Shown one piece after another: positions 33,632-41,344 of a stretch of DNA of 64,000 bases. The stretch spans positions 62,001 to 126,000 of the forward strand of contig NZ_JAGGPN010000007.1 in the NCBI RefSeq assembly GCF_018613795.1, in the 5' to 3' direction. This DNA is from Arthrobacter sp. ISL-65. GTDB taxonomy: Bacteria; Actinomycetota; Actinomycetes; Actinomycetales; Micrococcaceae. The translations under genes were made by a program, and so were the position numbers. Below the pieces are notes generated by a model that worked only from the letters and a program-made list of their open reading frames with translations, made no database searches and had not been told where the DNA came from. Positions within the stretch are counted from its first letter, which is position 1. Every line of letters starts with the position of its first letter.

Positions 33632-34732
33632 GTGACCAACTCCGCGAACCACAGCTGGACGCACGCCGGGCATGGCCTGCCGGACTCCGAACCCAGCCTC
33701 AACACCACTGCCATCGCCACCGGACTGCAGCTGCCGGCAGGCTTCGCGGCTATCGCGGAAGACCCCGACCTGGGTCCTGCCCTCACCACCAACCTGGCCC
33801 GGGTGGAGAAGAAACTCCGCGAAGCCATCGCCAACTCCGACCCCCTGGCTGACGCAACGTCGCGTCACCTCGTGGAAGCCGGCGGCAAGCGCATCCGCCC
33901 CCTGCTGACCCTGCTCTGTGCCCACCTGGGTGACGCGTCGCTGCCCGCGGTGGTGCAGGCCGCCGTCGTGGTTGAGCTGACGCACCTGGCCACGCTGTAT
34001 CACGACGACGTCATGGACTCCGCGCCCTTCCGCCGGGGAGCACCCACGGCCCACGAGGTCTGGGGCAACTCAGTGGCCGTTCTCACCGGTGACCTCATCT
34101 TCGCCCGCGCCTCCATCCTTGTGTCCGAGCTGGGCGGCCGCGCGCTCGGCATCCAGGCCCGGACCTTCGAGCGGCTGTGCCTGGGCCAGCTGCACGAAAC
34201 CGTCGGGCCGCGCCCGGACGAGGACCCGGTGGAGCACTACCTGTCCGTGATTGCCGACAAGACCGGTTCGCTGGTGGCGGCCTCCGGCCAGTTCGGTGCC
34301 ATCTTCTCCGGCGCCGACGAGGCCTACGAGGACGTCCTGGTGCAGTACGGCGAAAAGGTGGGCGTGGCCTTCCAGCTTGCCGATGACGTCATCGACGTCA
34401 CGGGTGTCAAGGTCAAGTCCGGCAAATCCCCGGGCACGGACCTGCGTGAGGGCGTTCCCACGTTGCCTGTGCTGCTGCTCCGTAAGGCCGCAGCGGACGG
34501 TGACGAGTCCGCCGTCGAACTTCTCAAGCTGATCGACGGCGACCTCTCCTCGGATGAGGCCCTCGCCAAAGCCGTCGCCGGGCTGCGCGAGCACCCCGTC
34601 GCGGCGGAATCCTGGGTGGTGGCCCGTGCCTGGGCGGCCGACGCCATCGCAGCATTGGACCCGCTGCCCGAAGGCGTTGTGAAGGCCTCGCTGTCCAGCT
34701 TCGCGCACGCAGTGGTGGACCGCGCCAGCTAG
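33632..34732 (+). CDS. trans-Polyprenyl diphosphate synthase (menaquinone side chain)
   Basis: 366-residue all-helical isoprenyl synthase. First Asp-rich motif LYHDDVMD, second LADDVIDV, plus VEAGGKRIRPLLTL and GDLIFARAS. It elongates FPP or GPP with IPP. Bulky residues before the first motif are small (LTHLAT), in keeping with a long product such as the C40-C45 chain of menaquinone; exact length cannot be read. GTG start 9 bp after the reductase; the last gene of the operon, closed by the hairpin at 34804-34855. Confidence 0.92.
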   Translation: MTNSANHSWTHAGHGLPDSEPSLNTTAIATGLQLPAGFAAIAEDPDLGPALTTNLARVEKKLREAIANSDPLADATSRHLVEAGGKRIRPLLTLLCAHLGDASLPAVVQAAVVVELTHLATLYHDDVMDSAPFRRGAPTAHEVWGNSVAVLTGDLIFARASILVSELGGRALGIQARTFERLCLGQLHETVGPRPDEDPVEHYLSVIADKTGSLVAASGQFGAIFSGADEAYEDVLVQYGEKVGVAFQLADDVIDVTGVKVKSGKSPGTDLREGVPTLPVLLLRKAAADGDESAVELLKLIDGDLSSDEALAKAVAGLREHPVAAESWVVARAWAADAIAALDPLPEGVVKASLSSFAHAVVDRAS

Positions 34733-34803
34733 GACAGCTCAAGGTAGGGCGCCGCTTCCCAAGGGGTGCTGGGCCCTTCTGCCTCGACCGGCTTAAACGG
34801 AAC

Positions 34804-34855
34804 GGCCCCGGTTCCTTGCAGCGTTACGAGTCAAACGTTGCGCGGAACCGGGACC
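34804..34855 (+). terminator. Long imperfect hairpin after the menaquinone operon
   Basis: GGCCCCGGTTCCTTGCAGCG and the returning CGTTGCGCGGAACCGGGACC form arms of about 22 bp with a few mismatches and an 8-nt loop. Confidence 0.65.
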
Positions 34856-34910
34856 GTCTCTCCGTTCGCATCAGATCCACCGGAGGCATTCAGTGGATCC
34901 AAGAACACTT

Positions 34911-34928
34911 TATGACAGATTTGTCATA
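34911..34928. promoter_or_regulatory. Perfect 7-4-7 palindrome, candidate operator
   Basis: TATGACA GATT TGTCATA, 18 bp, within an AT-rich patch of a GC-rich genome. The size and symmetry fit a dimeric helix-turn-helix regulator. The next coding remnant begins 210 bp downstream. Confidence 0.5.
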
Positions 34929-35137
34929 TTCACAAAATATGTTGTTAATCGGCGTGTCACACACCTTCGATGCCGCCGTCCTGACCCTGTTTGGTCACCC
35001 GCACTGAAAGACACGCCGTCGCCATGGCGTGTCCTGAGGAGCCGGCCGTGAAACCGGGTCACGACGGACCGGGTCTCTTGTGCACATAGGCAAACCCGCG
35101 GCTCCCCAACAGCCTTGGGCGCGCGGACCGTGGAGTG

Positions 35138-35678
35138 ATGGACCTTGAGAAATATCTGGTTCGCCGCGGGGGAGCGGCTAAAAGGGGAGACCTATTTTGC
35201 GCCGGGTTCCGCCGTCCCGCCCTTGAGGCTGCGGTGCAATCCGGCCGACTGTACCGGCCACTGCGGGGGGTTTACGCACTGCACACGGCGGACGACGGTG
35301 TCCTAGCCGCCTTCAGGGCGAACGGCCGGCTCACCTGCGTGTCGGCGGATACCGCGGGCAGATTCCGTGTTGGAGGTCCTGGCCCATACCCACTTTGTCC
35401 GGGCCGGACTCACTGTCCGCATGCATGTTCCCCTGCCAGGCGTGGGCGAGGTTGACTGCCTGGTTGAGGAATGCCTCGTGGTGGAGCTGGACGGGTCCAC
35501 GCACTTTGAACCCCGGGAGGTCAAGAAAGATCAGCGGAGAAACAATGCCGGCATGCGCGGGGGCTTTCTCACACTGCGCTATTACTACGATGACGTGGTC
35601 TATCACCGCGAGGCCGTGGTGGAAGAGGTCCTGGCGGTGCTCCGTCTGCGAACACTTGGCAGGTTTGCCCCTGAGTGA
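35138..35678 (+). pseudogene. Decayed AbiEi-antitoxin-like/DUF559 gene with internal deletion and frameshift
   Basis: The first frame (from ATG 35138 to about 35355) encodes an AbiEi-type N-terminus: DLEKYLVRRGGAAKRGDLFCAGFRRPALEAAVQSGRLYRPLRGVYAL. The second frame (about 35350-35678) encodes the C-terminal DUF559/PD-(D/E)XK-like half: HVPLPGVGEVDCLVEECLVVELDGSTHFEP and RRNNAGMRGGFLTLRYYYDDV. Intact relatives are about 280-300 residues with both halves in one frame; here only about 180 codons remain and the frames do not join, so roughly 100 codons were deleted around 35350 with a frame change. The nuclease-like motif (VDCLV...ELDGSTH) is intact. Confidence 0.72.
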
Positions 35679-35685
35679 CGCCGTC

Positions 35686-35742
35686 GTGACCGACCTTGCG
35701 GTCACGGGTCCCGCGACACGCCGACTAAAGCGGCGAGTCGCG
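35686..35742. terminator. Two adjacent hairpins between convergent genes
   Basis: GTGACCG/CGGTCAC (35686-35705, 6-nt loop) and CGCGAC-AC-GCCG ... CGGC-GA-GTCGCG (35712-35742). Confidence 0.6.
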
Positions 35743-35781
35743 GCCGTTCGCGGGCAAACAGGGTCAGGACGGCAGCAAAAA

Positions 35782-36204
35782 CTAGTCCTCGTCGTTGAAG
35801 GCCCAGTCGAACATGTCGAAGACGAACTCCGAGAAGGTGCCTTCCTCGCTCTTCCACTGGCCGCGGGCGTTGTTCCGGCGGTAGACGATGGGGTCGGGAA
35901 CGCTCAGGTCGCCGGTGCGGAAGCCCCAGGTGAAGTTTTCTTCCTCGTCCTCGAGGAACATGAGGAAGCCTTCGTCGTCCACCTCGAGTTCCTCGGGGTC
36001 CCAGAAGTAGTGGTAGGCCTCCATGAGGTCCTCGCACCCGCCGAGTGCCAGGTAGAACTCGCGCAGCACCAGGGGGATGGTGAATTTGTGATCGGAGAGC
36101 TCCGCGTCCAGTTCCTCGGGGGAAAGCCCGTCCTCTTCCTGCCATTCGTCTTCGAGATACTTTGGAACAAGCGCACGGAACTTCTCGAGGAACATGTCAG
36201 TCAT
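35782..36204 (-). CDS. SMI1/KNR4 (SUKH)-like small acidic protein
   Basis: 140 residues, strongly acidic. The pattern PLVLREFYLALGGCEDLMEAYHYFWDPEELEVDDEG followed by FLMFLEDEEENFTWGFRTGDLSVPDPIVY resembles the SUKH fold used by bacterial toxin-immunity proteins. The ATG at 36204 follows the TRIC gene's stop by 14 bp, so they may be co-transcribed. No toxin gene is adjacent, so an immunity role is only a family-based guess. Confidence 0.65.
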   Translation of the reverse strand: MTDMFLEKFRALVPKYLEDEWQEEDGLSPEELDAELSDHKFTIPLVLREFYLALGGCEDLMEAYHYFWDPEELEVDDEGFLMFLEDEEENFTWGFRTGDLSVPDPIVYRRNNARGQWKSEEGTFSEFVFDMFDWAFNDED

Positions 36205-36218
36205 GGCTCTTATCCTAG

Positions 36219-36890
36219 CTAATTCCGGCCCCTCGAATTGCCGGGTTCGAGCCCCAGCCGGTGCCATCCGCGGACGGCCAGCGGAATGCGCCATGACCGG
36301 CGCCAGGCCACCACCCGGAACGCGAAGACCAGGGCCGCCACGGCGCACGCCGAGAGGGCGTTGAAGGCACCCAGCAGCCACAGGACTGCGGTCAGCGCGG
36401 CCCCCGTGAAGGCAGGCAGCGCGTAAAGGTCCCGGGCATCGAACAGCTGGGGCACCTCGTTGGCGGTGATGTCGCGCAGCAGTCCGCCGCCCACCGCCGT
36501 CGTGACCCCGAGCAGCACGGCGGCGACGGGGTTTATTCCGAAGGACAGCGCCTTGAGTGTCCCCGTGATGCAGAAAAGGGCCAGGCCGGCGGCGTCGAAC
36601 AGGATGAGGAGCGAGGTGAAGCGCTGCACGCTGGAGAACAGGAAGTACACCAGCCCGGTGGCCAGCAGCGGCGGCACCAGATAGGCCGGGTTGCTGAACG
36701 CGGCGGGCGGGCCGGAGTTGAGGATGATGTCGCGGATCACGCCGCCGCCCAGAGAGACCAGGGAGGCGAGCAAGAGGGACCCGATGACGTCGAACTGCTT
36801 CCGCGCGGCGAGCAGCGATCCGGATACCGCGAAAAAGAAGATGCCGGCCAGGTCCAGCCATGCCAGGGCGAGGTCAAAAGAGAATGTCAT
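36219..36890 (-). CDS. TRIC-type (UPF0126) cation channel protein
   Basis: 223-residue membrane protein with two homologous three-helix halves plus a seventh helix. Each half carries the glycine-rich motif: SLGGGVIRDIILNSGPPAAF and AVGGGLLRDITANEVPQLF. This is the pattern of prokaryotic trimeric intracellular cation channels, which conduct K+/Na+. ATG 36890 is preferred (GGGACG just upstream); ATG 36905 is possible. The C-terminal tail is basic (RRSWRIPLAVRGWHRLG). Confidence 0.9.
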   Translation of the reverse strand: MTFSFDLALAWLDLAGIFFFAVSGSLLAARKQFDVIGSLLLASLVSLGGGVIRDIILNSGPPAAFSNPAYLVPPLLATGLVYFLFSSVQRFTSLLILFDAAGLALFCITGTLKALSFGINPVAAVLLGVTTAVGGGLLRDITANEVPQLFDARDLYALPAFTGAALTAVLWLLGAFNALSACAVAALVFAFRVVAWRRSWRIPLAVRGWHRLGLEPGNSRGRN

Positions 36891-36950
36891 GGAGCGTCCC
36901 GGCATATTTCAAGGGGCGGACAGTGCAGCTCCAACGTTACGCTAGCCCCT

Positions 36951-37808
36951 ATGAATAGCCCGATCCTGATTGCCTGTGCCCATGGGACCTCCAATGCGCA
37001 GGGAGCCGCCGAGGTCAACGCACTCCGCGACGCCATCGCCGCGCTGCGCCCCGGGCTCGACGTCCGCGAAGCGTATGTGGACGTCCAGCAGCCCGATCTG
37101 GTTGACGTGGTGGCCGGGCTCCCAGAGGATCCCGCAGCAGTGTCCGTAGTAACGGCCGACGGCGCTGCTGCCGCCGCCTCAGCGCGCGGCGTCACCTCCA
37201 TAGGCTCAGCACCCCGGACCGTCGGCGGGCCTGGCACCGCCGGTGCCTCCGCCGTCGTCGTGCCCTTGCTGCTCAGTGTGGGCTACCACGTGAAGGTGGA
37301 CATCGCGAAGGCCGTCAAGAGCCGGCCGGGCACGGCAGCCGCGGCGCCGCTGGGACCAGACCCCCGCCTCGCCGCCCTGCTGGACCAGCGGCTGCGGGAG
37401 GCCGGTGTTACGGACAACGACTCGATCGTCCTCGCCGCCGCGGGCTCGTCCAACCCGAACGCGGCGGTCAGCGTCGAGGAACTGGCCGACCAGCTGCGGG
37501 CCCTGCGCTCCAACCGGATCGTCCCCGCCTACGGTGCCTCGGCCAAGCCGTCCGTGCCCGAAGCAGTCGCCATGCTCCGCGAGGAAGCCGCGGGTGGCGC
37601 CGGGGCGGGGGAGTCTGCCGGGGGCGTAAGCGTTGGCGGCCGCGTGGTGGTGGCCTCGTACCTCCTGGCACCGGGCTTCTTCCACGACCAGCTCGCCAAG
37701 GCCGGGGCGGACCTGGTGACCGAGCCGCTGCTGCCCTCGCCGGTGCTCGCGGAGATCGCGCTGGAACGCTACGACGCCGCGCTGGCGGCCCACGCCGTCA
37801 GGTCCTGA
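36951..37808 (+). CDS. Sirohydrochlorin chelatase-like (CbiX family) protein
   Basis: 285 residues made of two CbiX-like halves. Metal-binding His residues: ACAHGTSN (His11) and LLLSVGYHVKVD (His108). Chelatases of this family insert Fe(II) into sirohydrochlorin, giving the siroheme needed by the sulfite reductase encoded next. It is monocistronic by position (145 bp before the reductase) and probably leaderless: a TACGCT -10 lies 7 nt before the ATG. It does not carry the motif shared by the other sulfur promoters. Confidence 0.85.
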   Translation: MNSPILIACAHGTSNAQGAAEVNALRDAIAALRPGLDVREAYVDVQQPDLVDVVAGLPEDPAAVSVVTADGAAAAASARGVTSIGSAPRTVGGPGTAGASAVVVPLLLSVGYHVKVDIAKAVKSRPGTAAAAPLGPDPRLAALLDQRLREAGVTDNDSIVLAAAGSSNPNAAVSVEELADQLRALRSNRIVPAYGASAKPSVPEAVAMLREEAAGGAGAGESAGGVSVGGRVVVASYLLAPGFFHDQLAKAGADLVTEPLLPSPVLAEIALERYDAALAAHAVRS

Positions 37809-37895
37809 AAAGCACCGGGAAGCACAGTCGTCCGAAGCACAGCCAGCGGTGCCGTTCAAGGCCTCCCGGCGAGTCATGACGAAATGTTTCCTTAG

Positions 37896-37947
37896 GTGAC
37901 TTAGCATTTCCGGGTCTTTGTGACGTGTTTCCGGGCGGCTTTACAGT
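37896..37947 (+). promoter_or_regulatory. Sulfite reductase promoter with shared sulfur motif
   Basis: GTGAC (37896)-N5-ATTTCCG (37906)-N5-TTG (37918, -35) then TACAGT (37942-37947, -10), 6 nt before ATG. Spacing is identical to the promoters at 44139 and 49736. Confidence 0.65.
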
Positions 37948-37953
37948 CGATGC

Positions 37954-39693
37954 ATGACTGATACAGCTCTAGCCGGAGCGGCCACGGACAAGCCCGCGCG
38001 CCCGGCCCGTGCCTCCCGCCCCGCCGCCAAGCCTCACGGCCAGTGGAAGGTGGACGGAACCACCCCGCTGAACGCCAACGAAACCTGGAAGCAGGAAGAC
38101 GACGGCCTCAACGTCCGCGAGCGTATCGAGTCCATCTATGCCAAGGAAGGGTTCGACGCCATCCCCGGCCAGGACCTGCACGGCCGCTTCCGCTGGTGGG
38201 GGCTGTACACGCAGCGCAAGCCCGGGATCGACGGCGGCAAGACAGCAACGCTGGAGCCGCATGAGCTTGAGGACAAGTACTTCATGCTCCGCGTCCGGAT
38301 CGACGGCGGTGCGCTGACCACCGAGCAGCTGCGCGTCATCGGCCAGATTTCCGTGGACTTCGCACGTGACTCCGCGGACCTCACGGACCGCCAGAACATC
38401 CAGCTGCACTGGATCCGTGTGGAGGACATCCCGGAGATCTGGCGCCGCCTCGAGAGCAACGGCCTGTCCACCACCGAAGCCTGCGGCGACGTTCCGCGCG
38501 TCATCCTCGGCTCGCCCGTGGCCGGCATCGCCAAGGACGAGATCATCGACCCCACCCCGCTCATCGAAGAGCTGGGCGAGCGGTTCATCGGCAACCCGCT
38601 GCTGTCCAACCTGCCGCGCAAGTACAAGACCGCCATCACGGGCCACCCCAGCCAGGACGTGGTGCACGAGATCAACGACTTCGCCCTCGTTGGCGTCAAG
38701 CACCCCGAACTCGGCATCGGCTACGACCTCTGGGCCGGCGGCGCCCTCTCCACCAACCCGATGCTCGGCAAGCGCCTCGGCGCCTTTGTTACGCCTGAGC
38801 AGGCAGCGGACGTGTGGCTCGGCGTCACCAGCATCTTCCGTGACTACGGCTACCGCCGCATGCGCACCAAGGCGCGCCTGAAGTTCCTCATGGCCGACTG
38901 GGGTCCGGAGAAGTTCCGCCAGATCCTCGAGGACGAATACCTCGGCTACAAGCTGGCTGACGGCCCCGCCGCGCCCAAGCCGTCCACCCCGGGCGACCAC
39001 GTGGGCGTGCACGAGCAGAAGGACGGCAAGTTCTTCATCGGTGCCACCCCCATTGCCGGCCGCCTCTCCGGCGCGCAGCTGGTAAAGCTCGCCGACACCC
39101 TCGAGGCCCGCGGCTCGCGCCGCCTGCGCACCACGCCGCACCAGAAGATCGTGGTGCTGGACGTTCCCAAGGACGAGGTGGAGCCGCTCGTGGCCGAACT
39201 CGACGCACTGGGCCTGTCCGCCCGCCCGTCCGTGTTCCGCCGCGGCACCATCGCCTGCACCGGCATCGAATACTGCAAGCTGGCCATCGTCGAAACCAAG
39301 GTCACCGCGGCCACGGCCGTCGCAGAGCTGGAACGTCGGCTCGCCGACCTCGCGGACAGCGGCCAGCTCCCGCAGGCCCTGTCGCTGCACATCAACGGCT
39401 GCCCCAACTCCTGCGCCCGCATCCAGACCGCGGACATCGGACTCAAGGGCATGATGCTGCCCACGCCCGACGGCGATCCCACCCCGGGTTTCCAGGTTCA
39501 CCTGGGCGGCGGGCTGGCTTCCAACGAACGCGAAGAGGCCGGCCTGGGACGCACCGTCCGCGGCCTGAAGGTGTACGTCGCCGACCTGCCCGACTACGTC
39601 GAACGGGTTGTCCGGAAGTTCGTCGCCGACCGTGCCGAGGGCCAGACCTTCGCCGAGTGGGCCCACGCAGCGGACGAGGAGGCACTCCAGTGA
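37954..39693 (+). CDS. cysI: Ferredoxin-dependent assimilatory sulfite reductase
   Basis: 579-residue siroheme/[4Fe-4S] enzyme reducing sulfite to sulfide. Cluster ligands are Cys435 and Cys441 (ACTGIEYCK) and Cys483 and Cys487 (NGCPNSCAR). Tyr85 (WWGLYTQR) and Cys177 (TEACGDVPR) lie 92 residues apart, the same distance as the cross-linked Tyr69-Cys161 of M. tuberculosis NirA, a sulfite reductase; nitrite reductases lack this pair. A 30-residue basic Ala/Pro-rich N-terminus precedes the fold. Electrons probably come through FprA (51167) and ferredoxin. The cysH start overlaps its stop. Confidence 0.94.
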   Translation: MTDTALAGAATDKPARPARASRPAAKPHGQWKVDGTTPLNANETWKQEDDGLNVRERIESIYAKEGFDAIPGQDLHGRFRWWGLYTQRKPGIDGGKTATLEPHELEDKYFMLRVRIDGGALTTEQLRVIGQISVDFARDSADLTDRQNIQLHWIRVEDIPEIWRRLESNGLSTTEACGDVPRVILGSPVAGIAKDEIIDPTPLIEELGERFIGNPLLSNLPRKYKTAITGHPSQDVVHEINDFALVGVKHPELGIGYDLWAGGALSTNPMLGKRLGAFVTPEQAADVWLGVTSIFRDYGYRRMRTKARLKFLMADWGPEKFRQILEDEYLGYKLADGPAAPKPSTPGDHVGVHEQKDGKFFIGATPIAGRLSGAQLVKLADTLEARGSRRLRTTPHQKIVVLDVPKDEVEPLVAELDALGLSARPSVFRRGTIACTGIEYCKLAIVETKVTAATAVAELERRLADLADSGQLPQALSLHINGCPNSCARIQTADIGLKGMMLPTPDGDPTPGFQVHLGGGLASNEREEAGLGRTVRGLKVYVADLPDYVERVVRKFVADRAEGQTFAEWAHAADEEALQ

Positions 39694-40400
39694 CCACCGC
39701 ACTCCGCTCGCACGAGGAGCTGAAGGCCCTCGCCGAGGCCGGCGCCGCCGAGCTCGGCTGGGACGCCCCGGCCCGCGACGTCATCGCCTGGGTCGAGCGC
39801 AACTTCGACATGCCCGCCGTCGCCGTCGCCTGCTCCATGGCCGACGCCGTCCTGCCGGCGCTGGTCGCTGACCAGCTTCCCGGCGTCGACGTCCTGTTCC
39901 TGGAGACCGGCTACCACTTCCCGGAAACCTACGCCACGCGCGACGAGGTGGCCGCAAACCTCCGCGTCAACGTGGTGGACGTGCTCCCCGAGAACACCGT
40001 GGAGCAGCAGGACCGGCTCCTGGGCAAGGACCTGTTCGCCCGCGACGCCGCCCAGTGCTGCGCCCTGCGCAAGGTGGCCCCGCTCCGCCGCACGCTCGCC
40101 GGCTACGAGCTGTGGTTCACCGGCGTCCGCCGCGACGAGGCACCCACCCGCACCAACACCCCGCTCATCACCTGGGACGAAGCCAACGGCCTGGTCAAGG
40201 TCAACCCCATGGCCGCCTGGACGTTCGACCAGCTGGTGCAGTTCTCGGACGACAACCTCCTTCCCGTCAACCCGCTGCTTTCACAGGGCTACCCGTCCAT
40301 TGGCTGCCAGCCCTGCACCCGCAAGGTGGCGCCCGGCGATGACCCCCGCGCCGGCCGCTGGGCAGGATCCGACAAGACAGAATGCGGACTACACGTATGA
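39690..40400 (+). CDS. cysH: Adenylylsulfate (APS) reductase
   Basis: 236 residues. The [4Fe-4S]-binding pairs Cys123-Cys124 (QCCALRK) and Cys206-x2-Cys209 (GCQPCTRK) mark the APS-using, not PAPS-using, class. Cys232 in KTECGLH is the nucleophile that forms the thiosulfonate intermediate. The absence of cysC kinase here agrees with direct APS reduction. GTG start in a 4-bp overlap with the sulfite reductase stop (GTGA); its own stop overlaps cysD (ATGA). Confidence 0.94.
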   Translation: MTTALRSHEELKALAEAGAAELGWDAPARDVIAWVERNFDMPAVAVACSMADAVLPALVADQLPGVDVLFLETGYHFPETYATRDEVAANLRVNVVDVLPENTVEQQDRLLGKDLFARDAAQCCALRKVAPLRRTLAGYELWFTGVRRDEAPTRTNTPLITWDEANGLVKVNPMAAWTFDQLVQFSDDNLLPVNPLLSQGYPSIGCQPCTRKVAPGDDPRAGRWAGSDKTECGLHV

Positions 40401-41344
40401 GCACTTTCCTAACTGAGGAGCCCACCCTGGTGACCGACGCAGCTGCATCAACGCGCCTCTCCAGCCTGGACACCCTCGAATCCGAAGCGATCCACATCAT
40501 CCGCGAGGTTGTGGCCGAGTTCGAGAAGCCGGCGCTGCTGTTCTCCGGCGGCAAGGACTCCGTGGTCATGCTGCACCTGGCCACCAAGGCGTTCTGGCCG
40601 GGCAAGGTTCCCTTCCCCGTGCTCCACGTGGACACCGGCCACAACTTCCCCGAGGTCATTGACTTCCGCGACCGGACGGTGGATCGGCTGGGACTGAAGC
40701 TCGTCGTCGGCTCCGTGCAGGAGTTCATTGACCGCGGCGAGCTGGCCGAGCGTGCCGACGGCACCCGCAACCCGCTGCAGACCGTCCCGCTGCTGGACGC
40801 CATCCAGTCCAACAAGTTCGACGCCGTCTTCGGCGGCGGCCGCCGCGACGAGGACAAGGCCCGCGCCAAGGAGCGCATCCTGAGCCTCCGCGACGAGTTC
40901 GGCCAGTGGGACCCGCGCAACCAGCGCCCCGAACTGTGGAACCTGTACAACGGCCGCCACACGGTGGGCCAGCACGTCCGTGCGTTCCCCATCAGCAACT
41001 GGACCGAGCTGGACGTGTGGCGCTACATCGAGCGCGAAAACATCGAACTTCCGGGCCTCTACTACGCCCACGACCGCGAGGTCTTCGCCCGCGACGGCAT
41101 GTGGCGCGCCGTTGGTGAAGTTTCCCAGCCGCTGCCGCATGAGGAAGTCATCACCAAGACCGTCCGCTACCGGACCGTCGGTGACATGTCCTGCACCGGC
41201 GCCGTCGAATCGGCCGCCGCCACCGTGCGCGACGTCGTGATCGAAGTTGCCGCCTCCACCATCACCGAACGTGGCGCCACCCGTGCGGATGACCGCATCT
41301 CCGAGGCTGCCATGGAAGACCGCAAGAAGGACGGCTACTTCTAA
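40397..41344 (+). CDS. cysD: Sulfate adenylyltransferase subunit 2
   Basis: 315 residues; N-type ATP pyrophosphatase with the P-loop LLFSGGKDSVVMLHL. Further family blocks are HVDTGHNFPEVIDFRD, GGGRRDEDKARAKER, and FPISNWTELDVWRYI. It makes APS from sulfate and ATP, driven by GTP hydrolysis of CysN. Starts within cysH (ATGA overlap) and its TAA overlaps the cysN ATG by one base. Alternative upstream start is inside cysH and unlikely. Confidence 0.96.
   Translation: MSTFLTEEPTLVTDAAASTRLSSLDTLESEAIHIIREVVAEFEKPALLFSGGKDSVVMLHLATKAFWPGKVPFPVLHVDTGHNFPEVIDFRDRTVDRLGLKLVVGSVQEFIDRGELAERADGTRNPLQTVPLLDAIQSNKFDAVFGGGRRDEDKARAKERILSLRDEFGQWDPRNQRPELWNLYNGRHTVGQHVRAFPISNWTELDVWRYIERENIELPGLYYAHDREVFARDGMWRAVGEVSQPLPHEEVITKTVRYRTVGDMSCTGAVESAAATVRDVVIEVAASTITERGATRADDRISEAAMEDRKKDGYF

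Larger units (their letters stand above)
34733..35137. other. 405-bp structured, partly AT-rich region without a clear gene
   Basis: Holds the terminator at 34804-34855, an ATCCAC/GTGGAT hairpin (34875-34898), the palindrome TATGACA-GATT-TGTCATA (34911-34928) in an AT-rich stretch (about 34905-34960), and a GACACGCC/GGCGTGTC hairpin (35010-35033). A 31-codon frame (34912-35007, MTDLSYSQNMLLIG...) lacks a ribosome-binding site and starts inside the palindrome, so I do not call it. A regulatory RNA or leader is possible. Confidence 0.45.

Noticed and set aside
34912..35007. 31-codon frame MTDLSYSQNMLLIG... as a small peptide gene
   Set aside because: No ribosome-binding site; its start lies inside an operator-like palindrome; coding evidence too weak.
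37969..39702. 577-codon minus-strand frame opposite the sulfite reductase
   Set aside because: Antisense shadow caused by high third-position GC; no motif, and the plus strand encodes all siroheme and cluster ligands.
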